A DNA stretch of 64,000 nucleotides from Nemertoderma westbladi (Eukaryota; Xenacoelomorpha; Nemertodermatida; Nemertodermatidae). Position numbers and translations under genes: made by a program. Positions 1-11,900 of the stretch are shown in pieces. Location of the stretch: assembly GCA_032718475.1 (NCBI GenBank), contig JAUCBJ010007329.1, forward strand, positions 62,001 through 126,000, given 5' to 3'. Position 1 is the first letter of the stretch. The number at the start of each line of letters is the position of its first letter. Under the pieces are notes generated by a model, which worked only from the letters and a program-made list of their open reading frames with translations, searched no databases and was not told the origin of the DNA.

Positions 1-1040
1 CGCCGCCTCTCGGTGGAGAAGCTCCAACAGTGTGTAGAACGGGAGGTGGTCTCGTTCAGTTCGTGTATTCAATCTCCGATGCCACCCTTCAACATCATTA
101 TTAGTTATTAGTTGTTAGTAGTTATTAGTTCAAATTTGGAATAAAACATTTCATTGCGAAATTTATCTATCTAATACAGTAACTATTTACATCATTATGT
201 ACAATCGTTATGACCCGAATTTATTTATGTACCGATCGAGCGCAGCGAGGGATGTTTACACGTTCGGTATGTGAAGAAATAATTTTATGGATGCTCATTT
301 ATACATTATCGTCGTATACATTCTGGTCACGTCACTGCAAACTGGATAATAAAGCACCACGCATTAACATAAATGGAAGTAATACATTCTGGAATACGGT
401 AATTGAAGTTGTTTCCATGTCATTGATTACTTTGCAGCGTCCCCTCCTATAGTCCGCAACGCTGCAAAGTAGTACTTTGCAGTGTTACGAGTGATTTTAT
501 TTTTTTATATAAATTGTCAAATATGGGGGTCACATAGTTTGCGTTGTCTGCGATAATAAATTTCTGGGTGGAATGATATAAGATATACGGTACGGGTCGG
601 GTGGGGTCGGGTCGGCTGTGTTCAATAACCTTGGCTCCACAGTGCTACGACACGACGTACCTTAGGGCATGCCATGTACCCCCACGGGTGGGGTAGGTAC
701 AACAATAAAGCCTTACTTAGGCCTATAGTAAAGCCTAGAGACGTTCGTTGGATACGTGTATGTGATGCTACGCCCTTAACGTAGTATAGCCAGGCCACAA
801 CCAGTCGAAAGACACGGCCTCCAAGGGAGGCCCAAAGGGCGCCCTCATCCAAGTCATCCTATTGGTGGAAACAGACTAGCTCTGTAGCTTAAAGACATAT
901 TGCTTATATACATATTATATTACCACATGCCTTGCTTTTATATTGCTATTCATTTTGCTCTTATCCATTACCGCCTTTCGTTTATTTTGATTACTCGTCT
1001 TGTTGTTGCTGTATTTTTCTTGATTTTGATTTTCTGTACA
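1..1040. other. AT-rich stretch without a recognisable gene
   Basis: Bases 1-108 are open on the plus strand and end at a TAG, so they could be the tail of a coding exon, but I recognise nothing in the roughly 35 residues. Bases 590-860 are GC-richer than their surroundings and have no convincing reading frame. A short hairpin (TTTGCAGCG against CGCTGCAAA) lies at about 433-475. The rest shows no supported feature. Confidence 0.4.
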
Positions 1041-2395
1041 ATGGAAGATAACTGTGTCGTTTGTCTACGGATTGTTGGAAGGAGGCAGGAAGCCCTGCAA
1101 TGCGATGAGTGTAGTCGATGGCAGCATCGGAAGTGTGGGAATTCAGGTAAAGTGGTGTTCATTTTAAAAACATAATTATTTATTACATGGGAAAAAAAGT
1201 AGAACTTTTTTTCACTAATCTCGAGGCATTTTATTTACCGAGCGTCAGCGAGGTTAATAAAGGACCGAGAGAATATTGAAAAAAAATGTTCTACGTTTTT
1301 TCCCATGTAATACGTGATTTTATTCTTAAATCGGTGCTTTTTTGTTGCTTAATTCTTTAATAAAACGTACAGCGATATAGTGGTACAAAATAAATTTAAC
1401 TATTTACATACTTGTGTGTAAAGTAGCACTTTACAATGTGATGATCCGATTGCATTGTTACACGAACGAACGTTAGTGAGTGAGTGAAAATAAAGCCATG
1501 AGGATCAGAATACTGTAAAGTACTTTGCAACAAGTATGTATGTAGTTTTATTCCAAAATTTTAATATAACGAAATTATGTACATATACCTTCCTTATAAG
1601 TGATAGAAACTGCATAAATTATATTAGTTGCTGCATAAATAAATGTAAAAATGACTCTAAATGACTCTCTAAAGTTGTGAAGTGCTAAATATCAACTCGC
1701 TGTTAATACATACTTACGGCGTTGAGTAATCTTACAATTTTGGAATAATTTAATTTTCATTTAATATATTATATTACATATTTAATTTCAATTACATATT
1801 TAATTTCAAATTACTGTACTCTTTCATAACTCCATTATAATTTACACATAACATAACGCATGGGCATAACTACAAGATTACCTATTATCTCTAGGTATTA
1901 CGCAAGCCCAATATAGGGAATTAAAGAGACAGATGGACGGAGATTTCGAGTAGAAATGTTTTAATTGTTCGCGGTCTAGAGTCCAGCAGGAGGGAGAGCT
2001 CGTTACCGGCGATATGGATATTCTCGAGGATATCAATATGACAGATATTCCATTCAGCATTCCGAACGAAAATATGGAGAAGTGAGATTATTTTAGCATT
2101 ACAAATTAATATCCGTAATACGCATTTACACGTGTGATATCTACATAAATATATGTATTGGTTATATATTGGTTGTTTTAATTTTCAGTTCAACAGAGTC
2201 TGCTGATGATCCGCAGCAGTTGACAACCGCAGCAGTTGAGAGGCAGGAGTTCGTGGTGTTAGAGGAAGGTTCGATTAGACGGAAAGCCATTATTGTTAGA
2301 GGCGCAGGGTTATTCGTATGTACTTATGCGGCGTAATTCAAAGGGAACCTATTGGAGATGTTCCGTGCGTAAAGCACAAGATTGTGCACGGCACG
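1041..2395 (+). pseudogene. Decayed three-exon PHD-like + FLYWCH gene (MULE-associated type)
   Basis: Three exons can be read with matching phases. Exon 1 (1041-1146) starts at an ATG and encodes a PHD-like Cys/His finger (CVVC, QCDECSRWQHRKCG), ending at a GTAAAG donor. Exon 2 (1895-2081) follows a TCTCTAG acceptor, continues the finger with GITQAQYREL, and ends in KCFNC, which supplies the last cysteines. Exon 3 (from 2189, after TTTTCAG) enters a FLYWCH-type zinc finger with GTYWRCSVRK. Two lesions are visible: TAG at 1951-1953 where this family has tryptophan before KCxxC, and a one-base shift near 2312 inside the FLYWCH module. The 3' part is missing; homology gives way to LINE sequence at about 2371-2395. 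The PHD-then-FLYWCH order is known from MULE-type transposon proteins of invertebrates. It is probably a transposon-derived relic; a domesticated host gene that later died cannot be excluded. Confidence 0.6.
1181..1312. repeat. Short inverted repeat (MITE-like hairpin) in intron 1
   Basis: The ends TATTACATGGGAAAAAA and TTTTTTCCCATGTAATA are reverse complements, and the arms extend about 35 bases with a few mismatches. An inner pair (CTCGAG.. against ..CGAG) lies around a roughly 65-base centre. No clear target duplication is seen. The size and the position in the intron of the PHD/FLYWCH remnant fit a small MITE or foldback element. Confidence 0.45.
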
Positions 2396-2410
2396 GGCTG
2401 GCTGGCTGGT
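2371..2410 (-). mobile_element. LINE fragment, left piece (split by BEL copy 1)
   Basis: The bases AAAGCACAAGATTGTGCAC and GGCTGGCTGGT match the reverse complement of LINE copy A near 28540-28575, apart from a small insertion. The match continues across the BEL insertion at 20994. The exact left boundary against the FLYWCH exon is uncertain because the two alignments overlap. Confidence 0.5.
2406..2410 (+). repeat. Target-site duplication of BEL copy 1, left
   Basis: CTGGT directly precedes the 5' LTR and is repeated directly after the 3' LTR (20989-20993). Five bases is normal for BEL/Pao. It shows that this copy was inserted by integrase and has kept both original ends. Confidence 0.9.
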
Positions 2411-3595
2411 TGTAAAAGCTTTTGCGGATATAATCAGTCCCCTTGCCCGCAAAGTACCGTGTGGGTGTTTTAACGGACATAAAAGTCATTCTTCTATATG
2501 TGTGCTTTGGCGGACATGGCAAGGCACAAAACCCGCAATGCGTCAAATCCTCTAGCACAGTGTAGCCTTGATGATTCAGATTACGACATCTAACAGCTGG
2601 TTGCTGGCATGGAAACGGCCGTTGGACACATGGTTCTTTGTTCAGCTTAACAGCCAATCAGGGCGATTTTTACTGTCGATGTGGAGATATTCTACAGATC
2701 GTGCTAGGAGTGTTCAGTCTTATAGTTTTTCTGTGTTATAGTTTTTGTTGTTCCTTCTAGGCCAAGAACACCGGCTCTGGAGTCAATTCGTTTCAGACTT
2801 TAGAAGAAACATTAGTAGGCTTAGATTATAGAACGTATAACTGTTATCAGTTCAATCAGTCTTACAACCCAGTACAACCCGGTTCAACATACATTATTAT
2901 ACTGCTATTTACTGTTGTCATTATTTGTATCAGTTGGTTGAATATTATTACTTGGAGAACATCGATAAATAACCCAAATTTCCCAATTTTCTTGATACAC
3001 TACAGGTTAGAGAGACAGGTTACATATAGCGATTGCGACTTATATTATCGTGGTTTGTAGTGAATTTAATGCTATTTGATAGGCACTACATGAGTCAATT
3101 GCTGTTCTCTTTATGTTTGATAAAATTCATTGACGGTCGGCAGATTAGTGTGTAGTATTGTGCGTTACCGGTAGTGTGCATGATTGTGGCTGATAACTAA
3201 GCATTTCCTAAAGAATGCGCCTCATACGTGAATCATAAGCCTTACCGTCTTACCGTTGTGTTTAGTATAAGTCATATCTCTGTTTACCTAGATAGAGCGC
3301 CACGTCCTAAAGGAACTGTTAATATTTCCCGAAAGTGAATAATATTGGTCAGAAATTATTTATTAACGATCAATCGAATAATACAGTAAGCTTACACTGC
3401 AATAAAAATCTAAGCCCTCCGAATCCAGTCTCCCGGGTATATCCAGCGGGTGAATGGACGCGCACTAGGCTGGCTTCAGCTAATGTTGTGTTTATTGGTA
3501 TTAAATACTTGTCATATGTTAAAGTCTATTTATAAACCAAAAGACATATAAATTTTGGCAGGTTAAACTGCTAAAGGTCTTCAAAAGCGCGTACA
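2411..3595 (+). repeat. 5' LTR of BEL copy 1
   Basis: It is 1,185 bases long, begins TGTAAAAGC and ends GCGCGTACA, and repeats at 19806-20988. The first 550 bases or so (presumed U3) are unlike the LTR of copy 2 except for the terminal 13 bases. From about 2964 to the end (presumed R and U5) the two subfamilies align well. Confidence 0.93.
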
Positions 3596-3654
3596 ATAAC
3601 AGTTATTTTCTTTATTGCAGTAAGCAATAAAGTTGAAAGTACCGGTCGACCGGT

Positions 3655-3860
3655 AAACCTGAACCGGTACTGCTGTAGGTCCGTAGGCCTAACTGCCAGA
3701 ACCGGTACTGCTGTAGGTCCGTAGGCCCAACTGCCAGAATCGGTACTGCTGTAGGTCCGTAGGCCCAACTGCCTGAACCGGTACTGCTGTAGGTCCGTAG
3801 GCCTAACTGCCTGAACCGGTACTGCTGTAGGTCTGTAGGCCCAACTGTCCTAACCGGTAC
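3655..3860 (+). repeat. Tandem 38-bp repeat in BEL leader
   Basis: About five units of roughly 38 bases contain ACCGGTACTGCTGTAGGTC and GTAGGCC. The matching part of copy 2 (42680-42745) has only one to two units, so the array has expanded or contracted since the copies diverged. Confidence 0.8.
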
Positions 3861-4100
3861 TTCCAGTATAAGTACATTAGTATTATTCGATTTTGATTAT
3901 TGCATACCGGTAGGCTGCTTAAGAGATTAGGGACTGTACACCCCTTGTTTCTTTTGGAGCTTACTTATTTCTGTCAGTTTTATTTATTTGTAGGCCAGTA
4001 TTGAGCAGAAGGCATGTAAGCTTGCTCAGTCTATACAGACAATTGGTGGGCTGGACTGTTGTCTGGCTGTTGTTGGGTCTGAACGGATTGCAGTGTGTGT

Positions 4101-4676
4101 AGAGTCTGTCCGATAAAGTGCCAGTTAGTAAGTTGGGGCATCTTGAGTTGTAAGGTCAACCCCCTCCTAAAGAATAAGTCGTACTACCGTGTTAGAACGC
4201 ATACTAACTAACCATTTTGGAATCTGCATATACTGTAGTTTATTTAGGCTTGATAGTAGTCTGCCAGCGTTTTGGCCTGTGTTTGTTTGTGTGGTCTGTT
4301 CAGGTACCGTAATAGTTATTACTCAGATATTTTGTAGGCTGGATTGTTGTCTAGCTATTATTAGGTCTGGAGAGATTGCGGCGTGCGTAGAGTCTGTCCG
4401 ATAAAGTGCCAGTTAGTAAGTTGGGGCATCTTGAGTTGTAAGGTCAACCCCCTCCTAAAGAATAAGTCGTACTACCGTATTAGAACGCATACTAACCATT
4501 TCGGAATCTGCACATACTGTAGTTTATTTAGGCTTGATGGTAGTCTGCCAGCGTTTGGTTTGTATTTTGTTTGAGTATTCTGTATGGGTAGCGTAATATT
4601 TATTATTCAGAGTTTATGCGATTATTCGCAACATTCATGTCCCCAAGTTTATTCCTACAGTAATTGTGCTTGTTAC
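4101..4676 (+). repeat. Direct duplication of about 288 bp in BEL leader
   Basis: The block starting AGAGTCTGTCCGATAAAG at 4101 recurs at 4389 and aligns through the TAAGGTCAACCCCCTCC segment and the later GTCTGCCAGCG segment. The same duplication with almost the same period exists in copy 2 (from 42972 and 43261), so it predates the split of the two copies. Confidence 0.8.
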
Positions 4677-5552
4677 ACATACCGTTATAGTTAAATTAAC
4701 CCCGGTACTACACGGGCTGCTTGGCGTAGGTAAAGACTGGTGACTTTGTGCTCCGGTCACTCCAACAGATGCTGTGGTTCTTTTAACTGTTCAAGTATAT
4801 TTAACTGCTAGTTATCTGTTTTTAATAAGTACTTGTACCTAATTTAGGGTTTGGTGTACAGTGCTTTCCGAAAGTAATTAGTGTGTAGGCAGTGTATTGT
4901 GTTGTAAAGTGGTTAATAGGCACGTTGGATCTGGTAGTCCGCGGTAATTAACTTCCAGGTGGGAACACTCCGTGATACATAACGTAGTACCTATAGCGAT
5001 ACGGCTATAGGTCGTCAGACGGTGGTATTTTCCTATCTGGACAGCGCAATATATTTACTACTACTTATTATTTTCAAATACCGTAGTACCCTGTCCGTTG
5101 TAATAACCAGAATTCTAATCCTTTGTTAGACTGGTTTGTAGTTTCCCTGTAAAATTACCCTAAAATTTCGTACATAATATTTTTGTTGTGTTTAATTAGA
5201 GAATTAATCTCACCCGTATCGTAAGTAATTTGTAGTATTAAGTAACTTAGGTAAATTAGAATTATTTGTTTTAGTGTCCAACAAGTAGCACTTCACTGAG
5301 AGCGCACAGCTTCTGTGTAGTGACTCCCCCCAGAAATAATAACATTTATTTCAAATATTGACAAAACCCATTTTAAACGGGTATATATATATATATTATA
5401 AATCAACTCAAACGATTTATAAATAGTAGGCCTGCCATACAACAACTAGGTCTCAATATCAGTTGGACTACTGCTTAAATAACGGTAATAAAGTAAGTTA
5501 AAGTAACCAAGTAACCCTAAAATTTCAGAAATTCAATTATTCTAAAATAATT

Positions 5553-5832
5553 GACATACCGGTATTTACCATAGGCTTATTATATTTATTTCTATAAATT
5601 TGGGCTGAAATCATACCGGTATTCTGTAATTAATTCTAGTTCATAATTATACTTATATATACTATAAGTGTAAGCTGCATACCGGTATTCACGATAGGCC
5701 TATTATATATTTATATATATTTGTGCTAAAATTATATACCGGTATTCTGTGACAAACCTAGTCTCCCATACTTATATATACTATAAGTGTATACCGGTAT
5801 TCTAATATATTGTAATTAATTACCGGTACTAG
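5553..5832 (+). repeat. Six spaced TACCGGTA-type motifs upstream of gag
   Basis: Six ATACCGGTATT-like palindromic cores lie every 25-65 bases in AT-rich DNA just before the gag start. The set is also present in copy 2 (44418-44693), where several have the variant TACCGGTACT. They could be imperfect tandem repeats or repeated protein-binding sites; the sequence alone does not decide. Confidence 0.55.
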
Positions 5833-5908
5833 GCCAACGGTCATACTGAATTACTAGACTTTCTTTAACTGTAACTATAGCAGTAAGTATCCAACTGTAT
5901 AGCTAAGT

Positions 5909-8900
5909 ATGTCTGACACAAAGCAAAACCTGTCAGACAGTCTAATCGATACAACCATCTGTGACACAGATAGGAGTGTGGAGCGATTAAGAAAGGGGTT
6001 CAGCTCACCTCCTACTGAAAGAAAAGTCATCCCTCCAGTAGTAGTATCAGACCCTAGGCTAATCCAACACCGTAGGTCTATCATCGGCACTCGGGCCCAG
6101 GTCAAATGGAATCAAGAAGCAGCTGTCCAACAGCAGCAACATCCTAGTCAAGAAACTCGTTCCCAGCGACCCGATAGCTCCAGTAGTTCGGATACTGTAG
6201 AGCTGACCCCCGAACGAGGAGTGAAGATGGCGGCTACAGCCTATTCGGATCCCCTTCTCACCCTTCCTGCCGCAGTACTAACTACTATATTGATTGCGGT
6301 GGAGGAACACCAAGTCGATTGGGCGAGAAGTAAGCGAGCGACCCAAGATAGTTATGCGGGATACGCCAGGGAAGAATTGATGTCTATTGTCGAGTCACAA
6401 TGGAACTTTCCCGGACCCGGACTCCCGTTAGATTTGTCCGAAGCTACTTGGGAAGACATACACAGGATGGGAGTGACTAAAGAAACGATGGATCCAGCTG
6501 TTTGGAAGAGGTCAGCAGCAGGATATGTGCAGGGATTCTTCGGCTCCTTAGAGCGATTAGAAGAACAACTGTTTCGACAACCCCAAGGACCTCAAGAGCA
6601 GGAAGAGCTGCTATATCAAGTACGCGAAAGAACCCTACGCATTAGACTAATCCTATCAGCCTTTGAGGAAACTTCCAAAAGAAGACAGGACACGTCGCTG
6701 CAAGTTGCTGTCAAGACTTGGTTCCAGCGTGTAGGTCTCAAAGTACAAGAAACGGCCCAGTGGAAATCCCAGCTGGCTGAGCGACCAACCTATGAAGAAT
6801 CAACCGATGCCACCTTTTCTCAAGTGGAAAGCGAAGTGACCGCAGAGAGACCGCGAATGAGAGACGCCATAGACATCTATCTGTCAGACTATCAACGTTT
6901 CCTAGGTGATGAAGAGTTGAGGAGACGACTGGCTGGACTTCGCCCCAATAGTGAAGGAGCCAAGCTTGTGTTGGACTCAATCGATGCGGAAATGTTAGCT
7001 GCAAACCAAGCTAAATTTGATGAAAAACTCCGCCTCGCTAGAGTCCAAGAAGAACAAGTAAAGAAAAAACGGATAGAGGACCGAAAGGCAGCAGCAGTAG
7101 CAGCGGCAGTGGCAGAAGCAGAATGGAGAGCGTCTGAGGAGACTACCCAACTGGAGTTGGAAAATCTGCAAGAGACGCAAGACTGCATAAATAAACAGTT
7201 AACTGCTAGTCAAATGCAGATGATGAGTCGATCTACTCCCAAACGCCAAGGATACACATCATCGGAGGAAGGCGAGACCACTGATCCTGAAGGCGGAGGA
7301 AATAGATCTCGTCTAAGCAGGCGTAGAAAAACATCTCACCGTCACAAATTGCCTGATTTGCCCCCAGCGGTTAGAAGACAACTAGCTAGCACAGACTTAG
7401 GTAGTACAGAACCCACAGACCAAATTATTAAGGTCAAAAGACTTCCTACGATAGTTGATGAGCCTGAAATAATTAGGCCTGTCGTTCCCAAAGCCACTCC
7501 TGTGCTAGAGACCCCTGTACTTCCAGAGCTTAACTCTAAATTCCCTCTACACAGTACTACACTGCCTGTACCCGGTAGAACAGTCCATGCGAATATCCCT
7601 GTCCTGGACACTGAGAGAGAAATCAAAGATTTGTCTCCCGTCGTCCCGCGTCGGCCCGCTACAATGTTGGCGACTCCCGCTTCGGCGGTCGAGTGGGTAG
7701 AGGAGGGACGGCGGGGGATGAATCTCCTGCTCGGACAGATGCAGGAGACTGTCCACCAACTTAAGGGAACAGTAAGGGAAAGTAGGTTAGAATTGCAAGA
7801 AGTGCAGCAAAGCATCGCGCTAGAACACGACAAATTAGTCAATATACAAAAGGGTATACCAATACCCCCAGTAACATTGTGTCAACCTGTTAGGTCTGAA
7901 GTATCACATGCGCAAGGTGTGGAGCCTACACGCATCTATACTGCTAGTGAAGTAGAAACTCCTATAGCAAACCCTGTTGGGGGTGATTATAAACCTGTTG
8001 TTAATGATATTCCCTATAGACCTGATAATGATCCGAGAAATTCATATACCGATAATTCGATATTAAATAACACGATGGCCCAAGAAAGCTTTACGCGTCA
8101 GATGGCTAGAACAGAAGCCCGCCAAGCGGTCAAAGTGGGAGAGATCGTCAAATTCAATGGAGATGAGATGAAATGGTTACCTTTCAATGAATATTACAAA
8201 GATAGCATACAGAACTCTGTACTATCTAACGGAGAGAAACTTAGATTCCTCATCAAGTGCTTGGAAGGACCTCCCAAGTTAATGGCGTTAAAGTTTATTG
8301 GACATCCAGATGGATTAAGACAAGTTTGGGATACATTAAACACCAGGTATGGTAACAAGGATAACATAGCTAAGTATTTGTATGCAAAATTAGTAGCCCC
8401 CCAAAACTTCCTAAGTAGCGGGATTATAGAGTTTTCCGATGAGATTCAGGAGATCTGTAGACAATTGGACTAACCAGTCTAACCAGACTAACCAGAACTA
8501 ACCAGTTAGGGTAAGTCTCATGAATATCAGAGTTCCATGGTTATTGGAGCAGTAGTCTCTACTTTACCAAAGGGTGGAGTATGTACCCGCTGGGACAAGA
8601 AAGTGTTGTATATGAATGAGCAGCAACGACGAAGCCCTACCATGGCTGATCTCATGTCCTTCTTAGATGGTGAAGTAAAACTACAACTCATCAAGCAGTC
8701 CAGAGAGAAAACATCGGAAAATAAGGTAAGTGAGAAACCCGTTTCTAGGAGAAGAGTAACATCAGTGTGTTACACTGACGACGGCGAAAGCCAAGCTTCT
8801 CAAGAAGAGGACAGCGGGAAAGACACTGACCGATTTTACTACGTTAACAAAACCTCAAAGGACGTAAGTAAATACAAGGCTCGAACCAACGATAGGAGAG

Positions 8901-11900
8901 AACAGGTTGCCAAGACTCCTCCTCAGTCTCCTAACAGAATGCACGGAAGGAAGCCCGAAGAAAGAACGAGAGTGCATAACGTTACCCAAGGTAAAGTGAG
9001 TAACATCAAACCAAACTGTGCGCTGTGCGACGGGCCCCACCGTTTGAGTGCGTGTGCTGAATTCCTAAAGAAATCCCTTGTAGACAGACGTGAAGTCATG
9101 TGCGATAAGCGGTTATGCTATAATTGCCTCAGATCAGGACATCAACTGCGAACCTGTTACTCCGACGTAAAGTGTGCAAAGTGCGGTGCGAAACATCACA
9201 TCTTGTTACACAGTGAGTTCGAACGAAACAACCCGAGTCAGGTAAGTGAGCCCGAACTACATGTCCAATTCAGTGATGTAAATGACACTGATCAATTCTA
9301 TACTGACGAATTCTCCAACGCCAACGAATCCTGTTACCTAATAAATACCGCAGTGTATCGAGCACTTACTTACGAAAGGGACACCGACAATGAGTTCCCC
9401 ACAACTACCTTTGACAGACGACCATCTTGGAAAGATCCAACTTCCAACATAGGAATCAGAGAATTTCCTGTAGTGCAGGTAAGAGTTCACGGTCCTAACA
9501 AAAGTTATATAGTGAATGCCCTCCTTGACTCCGGCAGCACAGGAACATTCATCGATCAAGAACTAGCCGAAGATATCTTTGCTGGACAACCCAAATTCCA
9601 AACTAAGTTGAATATGTCCGGAATTATGCAGGTTTGGAAATCTACCCTAACAGCAGATTACTATGTAGGTGCGTTGTCCACCCCCCAGGATAAATTAGGA
9701 GCACAAAGTATAAGGTCAGTAAAAATGGTGGCTATAAAGAACTTCGCTACTACCCAAGTAGAACCTTATAACTGGGACGAGGACGAGAGCATCCAACAGC
9801 TTAAGATACCTCGATTCCAGACAGATTATCCTGGAGTGCAAATACTCATCGGCCAAAACGCGCATGAGGCGCTCGAGACATATGCGGTAAGAACTAGAGT
9901 AGGTTGGTACTTTACTGGCCCTTCCCACAGAACTCTCAAAGAGAGACTACCACAAGAAAGAATATACCAAGTCAATGATTGGGAAGTGGAGAGCAGTGAG
10001 GTGGACGAACTAACTGAGGGAACACCATACTCCTCAGATAATGATGACATCTACCAACTCTTCGATGAAGAGAACACAATCGACCTACTTACAGAAAACA
10101 AAACTTGGAAAACCCAGGTGAACCTATGTCAACTGATTCGCCCATCGGGACCCATTGATTACAATGACGAACTAAATGATGAGATAGAGCGCTACAACGC
10201 TAGAACTCGGGACGAACTCGCCGTACGATTCTTTACTCAAGAATTGGTAGAGCCCAATTCATACGATAAGGCCCTATCGATAGAAGAAGAAAGAGCCAAG
10301 CAAATCCAAGAAACAACTACACGTTTTTTAAAAGATCAAGGTAGATATGAAATCGGCCTACCATTTCGAAAACGAGAACCTAGATTTATAAATAACAGAC
10401 CCTTGGCAGAGAAAAGAATCACTCAATTACATCGACGCCTTACGGCTAATGCTTCAGCTAAAGAAATGTACCAAACTCAGTTGAAGAAATTTATTACAAA
10501 GGGATACGCGGAGCGAGTACCGGACGGAACACCAGTGACTGAGAGAACGTATTACTTAACACATCATTACGTTCCCAAACCCGGTAAACCCCATGAAGTA
10601 CGAGTCGTATTCGATGGCTCCGCTCTATATATGGGCCAATCCCTCAATTCCGAGTTGTTACCAGGACCCAACTTACTCCAATCTTTGTTGGGAATACTTT
10701 TAAGATTAAGACAATATTCCATCGCGTTCGCCTCCGATATAGAAGGAATGTTCTTACAAGTCAAGGCGCTGGATAGAGATAGAGACAGCCTAAGATTTCT
10801 GTGGTGGCCTGAAGGAGATCTCAACCAGAAACCGGTAGAGTACTGGATGACCATCCAGGCTTTTGGGATCATATCAAGCCCTTCCAACGCCTGCTCCGTG
10901 GTGCGGACCACTGCGAATGACAACCGAGACGCATTCTCCAAAGAGGTGATAGACAACATCAAGCGCGATATATACATGGACGACAATTTAAAGTCCCTTC
11001 CATCAGTAGAAGAAGCCATTGATGTCGCGAAAGGAACGGTAGAGTGTTTGAAAAGAGGTGGATTTCGACTGACGAAATTCACCAGCAACTCCCGTGAGTT
11101 TCTGGAAGCGATACCGGTAGAAGACCGAGGAACGAAAGACCTAGACTTAATAAAGGACGATCTTCCAGAAACCAAGACGCTTGGCTTGAAGTGGGACACA
11201 GAAAGAGATATCCTGTTTTTTCAGCTAAAACAGCGAGATAATCCAGTTCGGACCAAACGGATTTGTTTAAGTATCCTGAGCACTTATTTCGACCCATTGG
11301 GATTTATTAGCCCAGTTATATTGATTGCTCGGAGTTTAGTACAACAAATGTGGCTTGAAAACCACTCATGGGACGATCCACTTAAGGGAGAACTGTTAAA
11401 GAAGTGGATGAAATGGGAAGATTCTCTACCTGCCATCGAGAGCTTTGTAATTTCCCATGCATATTTTGGTCATGTTCTTCCTACGTATTCCTACCAACTC
11501 CACGTGTTTGGAGACGCCAGCGACATGGGAATAGGTATAGTAGCATATCTGCGAGTCGAAACTCCGGATGGAATCAAAGTCGCCTTAGTTACCTCTAAGG
11601 CATTGATTAACAACAAGTTAAAGGTTCCTCGAGCGGAGTTAAAGGCGGCTTTATACGCTACAGCCATCGGCCGGAACGTAACAGAACAAATCGACTATCC
11701 ACTGGAGAAAACTGTTTATTGGACCGACGCTTTACTCGTGTTGGAGTATATAACCAATGAAGTCTGTCAGTTCAGCGTTTTTGTTACTAACAGGGTAGCT
11801 ATTATTCTTAGTCGCACAAAGATAGATCAATGGAGACATTGCCCTGGTACGATTAATCCAGCCGATATCGCCTCCAGGGGAGCAACTCCACAGGAACTGA

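Larger units (their letters stand above)
3596..5908 (+). other. Long untranslated leader of BEL copy 1
   Basis: There are 2.3 kb between the 5' LTR and the gag ATG, with no ORF that looks like a gene. It is well conserved with the leader of copy 2 (42615-44770). It contains three repeated structures listed separately: a 38-bp tandem repeat, a 288-bp duplication, and spaced TACCGGTA motifs. A leader this long may hold packaging and translation signals, but no element could be identified by function. No primer-binding site was recognised in the first 40 bases. Confidence 0.6.

Noticed and set aside
622-852. 76-codon minus-strand frame in the GC-richer patch
   Set aside because: Short, no recognisable domain, no support from splice signals or neighbours.
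3335-3535. 66-codon frame inside the BEL LTR (repeated at 20728)
   Set aside because: Present twice only because the LTR is duplicated; not kept as an open frame in the LTR of copy 2.
3596-3640. tRNA primer-binding site after the BEL 5' LTR
   Set aside because: No stretch complementary to a tRNA 3' end that I could recognise; the two copies also differ here. Left unassigned.
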